Assembly: GCA_013400115.1 (NCBI GenBank)
Contig: VXBP01004020.1
Location: 413,097-477,096, forward strand
Direction: 5' to 3'
Length of the DNA: 64,000 bases
Source of the DNA: Rhinopomastus cyanomelas
Lineage: Eukaryota; Chordata; Aves; Bucerotiformes; Rhinopomastidae
Made by a program: the position numbers and the translations under genes. The notes below the pieces were generated by a model, which worked only from the letters and a program-made list of their open reading frames with translations, was not told the DNA's origin and ran no database searches. This document shows, in pieces, positions 61,001-64,000 of the stretch (position 1 is the first letter of the stretch; each line of letters begins with the position of its first letter).

Positions 61001-62604
61001 AATTTGTAGGAAGGATAGGAGACCGAGCAGCGGTCTGAGAGAGGTATGAAAATCAAGAAAACAAACTCCACTGTCAGATGCAACTTTCATCCAACAAAAT
61101 CTTGGAACTGCCTCTGCTTTTCAGCCAAGGCCCAGATATAATCCAAAGTGAAAAGTCCGGAGAATGGAAAAATTCCAGTGGTGCCAGCAACCCTCATCTT
61201 GCCGGCCTCTGTATTAATGACACTGCGTGGACAAACAGCAAATCGTCTGCATGACAGGCTGCTTGCAGTGCTGAATACTGATTATGGGGAGGGACATTTC
61301 TCATGTCTTCAGGGAAGTTGTTTCTGTCCTTGCAGCTCCGTGGAGCTCAAGCATGGCTGTGCTGAATTCGGAGCCAGAGGAAAATGGACCTGGTCCTCCC
61401 AGGCTGGACTGGCTGTGATATTACTAGTGCTAGTATGAGCACACGGACCCTGGCAAGGAGCTGAAGGTGTATTATCTCTTATAAAAATCCAGTCAGATGA
61501 GCCCTGAAGCTGACTCAGTGGGTCTTTCTAGGAGTTCAGTTTTGATGGGGAGGTCCAGGCCATGTCAACAGCCTTATCAAGAAACAACACTTCTCTTCTG
61601 CTGTAGGAAGCACCACAAAAATTGTGTGACAAAAACTGGTGAGAGGTCTATTTACAGAGACATCAGCAGATGCCAAGCCTTGTCTTCCAAAGCCGAGTAG
61701 CCTCCCCAACGGGTGGCTGAGATAGAAATGTCATCATTCTGCCACCTGTATTTTTACTGACTGACATATCAAAACCTCGCGATTTTAGTTCCCTACCATT
61801 AAATACAGCTCTTAGCTGTGTCAGTTTGCAAGTCAGACTGAAACAACAGTCCCTCTATGGTTTTGAATTGTGTGTGGCGTGTGGAGAAGGGCAAACCAAC
61901 TGGATCCTTATGATAGACCTTCTCTGTGCTTTTGATCTGACCTACCTGCAAGCTGCTATTTTGGCCCATGAATGAAAGAGCAGAGGTTATGTCAGCTGTA
62001 TCACCTCTTGGGTGCCCTTGCTGGCAATGGGTCAGCTAGCCTGTGGCTTGCATGCATGTGAAATGTCTGGGTCCCTCCCTGCCTTTAGATCTCATTCTCC
62101 AAGAACCACATAAGTGTCCTTAAAATTGCTCTGTGAGTGTTTTCTACGAATGGCAGCACTGTTCTGGGGTAGACTTGGGGCTCAGCCAAACCCACATTCT
62201 ACAGGGATCCCTGTGGTGGTTGACTCAAGAGTTCACTGCAAGAACAGCTCTGAGGCTGCTCTAACCTGTTGCAGGAGCTTGTCTCATCCCAGGGGCATCA
62301 GGCAAATGGACCAGATGCAACTCTGCAGAGCACAGAGCAAATATTATCTGTCCTGTGCTTTGTGCTGAGCCCAAAATGACAGGTAACTCTATTAGAGGGG
62401 AAAGCTGATGAGGACAGACAGCGTGGATATTAAGAGCTAAACAGGTCATGTCAAAAGGCTGAAGAGTTTGGGCGTACCATATTCAATGACTTCTTCTGAC
62501 TCACGAAAGCGAACCCTTCTCTCTGCTTTCCGCCTCTCCCCAACAGCTTGTTCCACAGGTGGCCTTTTCCTCAGTATTGAAGAAGGATAGCTACTGTCAT
62601 CTGT
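57876..62604 (-). CDS. NRAC: NRAC (C14orf180) orthologue, 3' part of the coding region
   Basis: Two minus-strand exons, 62604-62478 and 58078-57876, join in matching phase (127 and 203 nt) to give the last 109 residues and a TAG stop. The first exon encodes a basic segment with SSILRKR and RRVRFRE. The second encodes one membrane helix (LPVLLWLSLCAVLILTVSL) and an amphipathic, cationic tail containing RLVIFFLQIRHIAQKCW. Both parts align without forcing to human C14orf180/NRAC as I recall it: PPSILKR, RRVWFRE, an LCVCVLLVLALGLY helix and LRHVAL.CW. NRAC is described as a small membrane protein enriched in adipose tissue and heart; its mechanism is unknown. Human NRAC is about 160 aa, so some 40 N-terminal residues are missing, probably beyond the right edge or in an unrecognised upstream exon. 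The gene converges on TMEM179, as in human. Confidence 0.87.
58079..62477 (-). other. NRAC intron
   Basis: The intron is 4399 nt with GT-AG ends on the minus strand. No further NRAC exon is required by reading phase, although the human protein has about 10 more residues near this junction, so a small skipped exon cannot be excluded. No mobile element was recognised. The segment at about 58860-59110 is AT-rich and non-repetitive. Confidence 0.6.
62478..62604 (-). CDS. NRAC: NRAC internal coding exon with SILK-like and RVxF motifs
   Basis: Read on the minus strand, the exon follows the acceptor TCAACTCTTTAG (AG at plus 62606-62605) and ends before the donor GTACGC (from 62477). It encodes 42 codons plus one base. 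SSILR occupies about 62583-62569 and RRVRF about 62520-62506, followed by acidic RESEEVIEY. It is too short to stand out as an ORF; the call rests on similarity to human NRAC and splice-phase agreement. The acceptor's exact position is the least certain point. Confidence 0.84.
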
Positions 62605-64000
62605 CTAAAGAGTTGATCAAAACACAAGATATAAACACATGGCCATTCAAACAAGAGTAATGTGTCTGAGTGAAGCCCTGAGCTTTTGTGGCTCTGTTGC
62701 TGTGTCCCTAGGAGGACATGATGTGAAAAGCATTTGTTCTGAAGTTTATAGTCAGACCAGTGCAATATTTATAGCAAGACAATATGGATATTCTTTCATT
62801 GTCAGAGATTTTCACTTCTTTAAAGCTGCTTTCTCAGGAAAAACGCTGGTTAAAGTAATGGACAGAAAAGGGTTCATAAAGGTTTTCTCTAAATTGGAAT
62901 AAACAGTCACTGAAGGTAGCTGCTCAACAGCTCTGGGATAGGCAGACATAAACGTGATATGAAGTGTATGAAACCACATAACTGGGACCACCTTTGAGAT
63001 GTTCTTCTGAGCAAAGCAGCTCTGCTCTGGGTGTAGTGTTGCCATTTCAACAACTGAGACTATGCAGCAGTCTTGGGTTTGGACACTGATCTGATGGGCA
63101 GGAGAAGGTAATTTATTTGCACTTCCATATCACAGGTACGTTGTTGCTCTGGTTTTCTGCTTGAAAAACACAGCGAGTCTTTGATAATGGAATCAGATTT
63201 CTGTGCATTCTGCCAAATGCCAAAACCAGAGCTGCAATAATAGTAACATCCCTCTTCTGCGCTGGAATTCTCCCAAGGTCAATTTCTCAGAGTGAATCCA
63301 AAGCATCTGGATTCAGAGACACCCACTGTCCCATGGAAGTGCAGGTGACAAAGTTTCTGCTTTTCAAAGACCTAAGTGGGTGGCAGAGATTCTCTACATT
63401 TTATTGTTATTTTAAGATCAAAGTCTTCTATATCCCTTACTCCCTCTTACCTCCATTCCTCTGTTAGGTAGAGGTTATTATTTCTTAGGTGGCTTGTTTG
63501 CGCCTGGTCGCAGTTCCTGCTCCTTTTGTTCACCGTTGTGTGTCATTTGCCTGCTCAGTGACTTCACGCTCCTTCCTCTATGTTTTTTTTTGTAGTATTT
63601 TACTCCTCCTACTGAATGCCTGCTTCATTTCCCCATTTCAGGCATAAATACTCTCATCCTCCAAATGTCATCTTTGTCTGCTTTCTCCACAGTCAACATT
63701 TCACACAACCACTCCTTGGGCTGCAGAAGTTGGATTGGGTCCTATCAGCCCCAGAAACTGGGGAGTGTCATACCCCAGAGTACAGAGGTTAAGTAGGTTT
63801 CCCTATGCATCACATTCTGTATAATCTCTGAAGGGCACATCTCTTGGCCAGAAGGAACTCCCTTGAAGCAAGAAAATCTTCAGCTTTGAAACCTTCTACC
63901 GAGAGTTTTATAAACTAAATTTTGGCTCATTTCATCACTGATAAGGCCGCTTTATCTGATCCTGGGGATTCTGTAAGCCACATCATCTGTCTTATGACCA
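62605..64000. other. Right end: probably NRAC upstream intron or exons, nothing identified
   Basis: The NRAC N terminus (about 40 residues in human) should lie on the minus strand at or beyond this stretch. I looked for a short basic exon and found none I can support. No repeat or RNA gene was recognised. Confidence 0.4.

Noticed and set aside
1..64000. tRNA, rRNA, CRISPR arrays, operons
   Set aside because: None recognised, and CRISPR arrays and operons are not expected in avian nuclear DNA; the repeats seen are LINEs, DNA transposons and simple repeats.

Overview
This is vertebrate nuclear DNA, almost certainly from a bird. The evidence is pervasive CR1 LINE fragments on both strands, many ending in the avian CR1 ATTCTATG-type tail, together with low gene density, long introns and GT-AG splicing. 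A 113-base run of N (8497-8609) and a single N (11337) show it is a draft assembly. Two protein-coding genes are supported. TMEM179 lies on the plus strand and is complete in four coding exons (35559-44076). On the minus strand are the last two coding exons of the orthologue of human C14orf180/NRAC (62604-62478 and 58078-57876); its 5' part lies to the right of 62604 and probably outside the window. From memory, human chromosome 14q32.33 has the order KIF26A - C14orf180/NRAC - TMEM179 - INF2, so the window matches that conserved block, with the two genes converging tail to tail. Layout: 1-35 kb is intergenic. It holds a minus-strand CR1 (6.2-6.7 kb), a long CR1 with ORF1 and ORF2 remnants that carries a nested hAT transposon (about 8.0-12.0 kb), a composite CR1 cluster (13.5-14.9 kb), CR1 tails near 20.9 and 24.1 kb, an orphan CpG-rich promoter-like segment (23.4-23.9 kb), AT-rich enhancer-like sequence (24.5-24.8 kb), and an antisense CR1 (33.4-35.06 kb) ending about 0.5 kb before the TMEM179 start codon. 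From 35.2 to 44.1 kb is the TMEM179 CpG-island promoter and gene. Intron 1 holds a CR1 remnant, and intron 2 holds a hAT-type terminus followed by what looks like a degraded BED-finger transposase fragment. From 44.1 to 53.45 kb no repeats are recognisable and the stretch ends in a good polyadenylation signal, so it may be a very long TMEM179 3' UTR. From 53.9 to 55.2 kb are CR1 tails. From 56.25 to 62.6 kb is the 3' part of NRAC on the minus strand. The rest of the window is unassigned. Three results deserve most attention. The NRAC exon encodes a SILK-type motif followed 17 residues later by an RVxF motif, the paired docking signature of protein phosphatase 1 regulators. A hAT element with a perfect 8-bp target duplication interrupts CR1 ORF1. 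A 421-bp near-identical tandem duplication is joined by one N and is most likely an assembly error.
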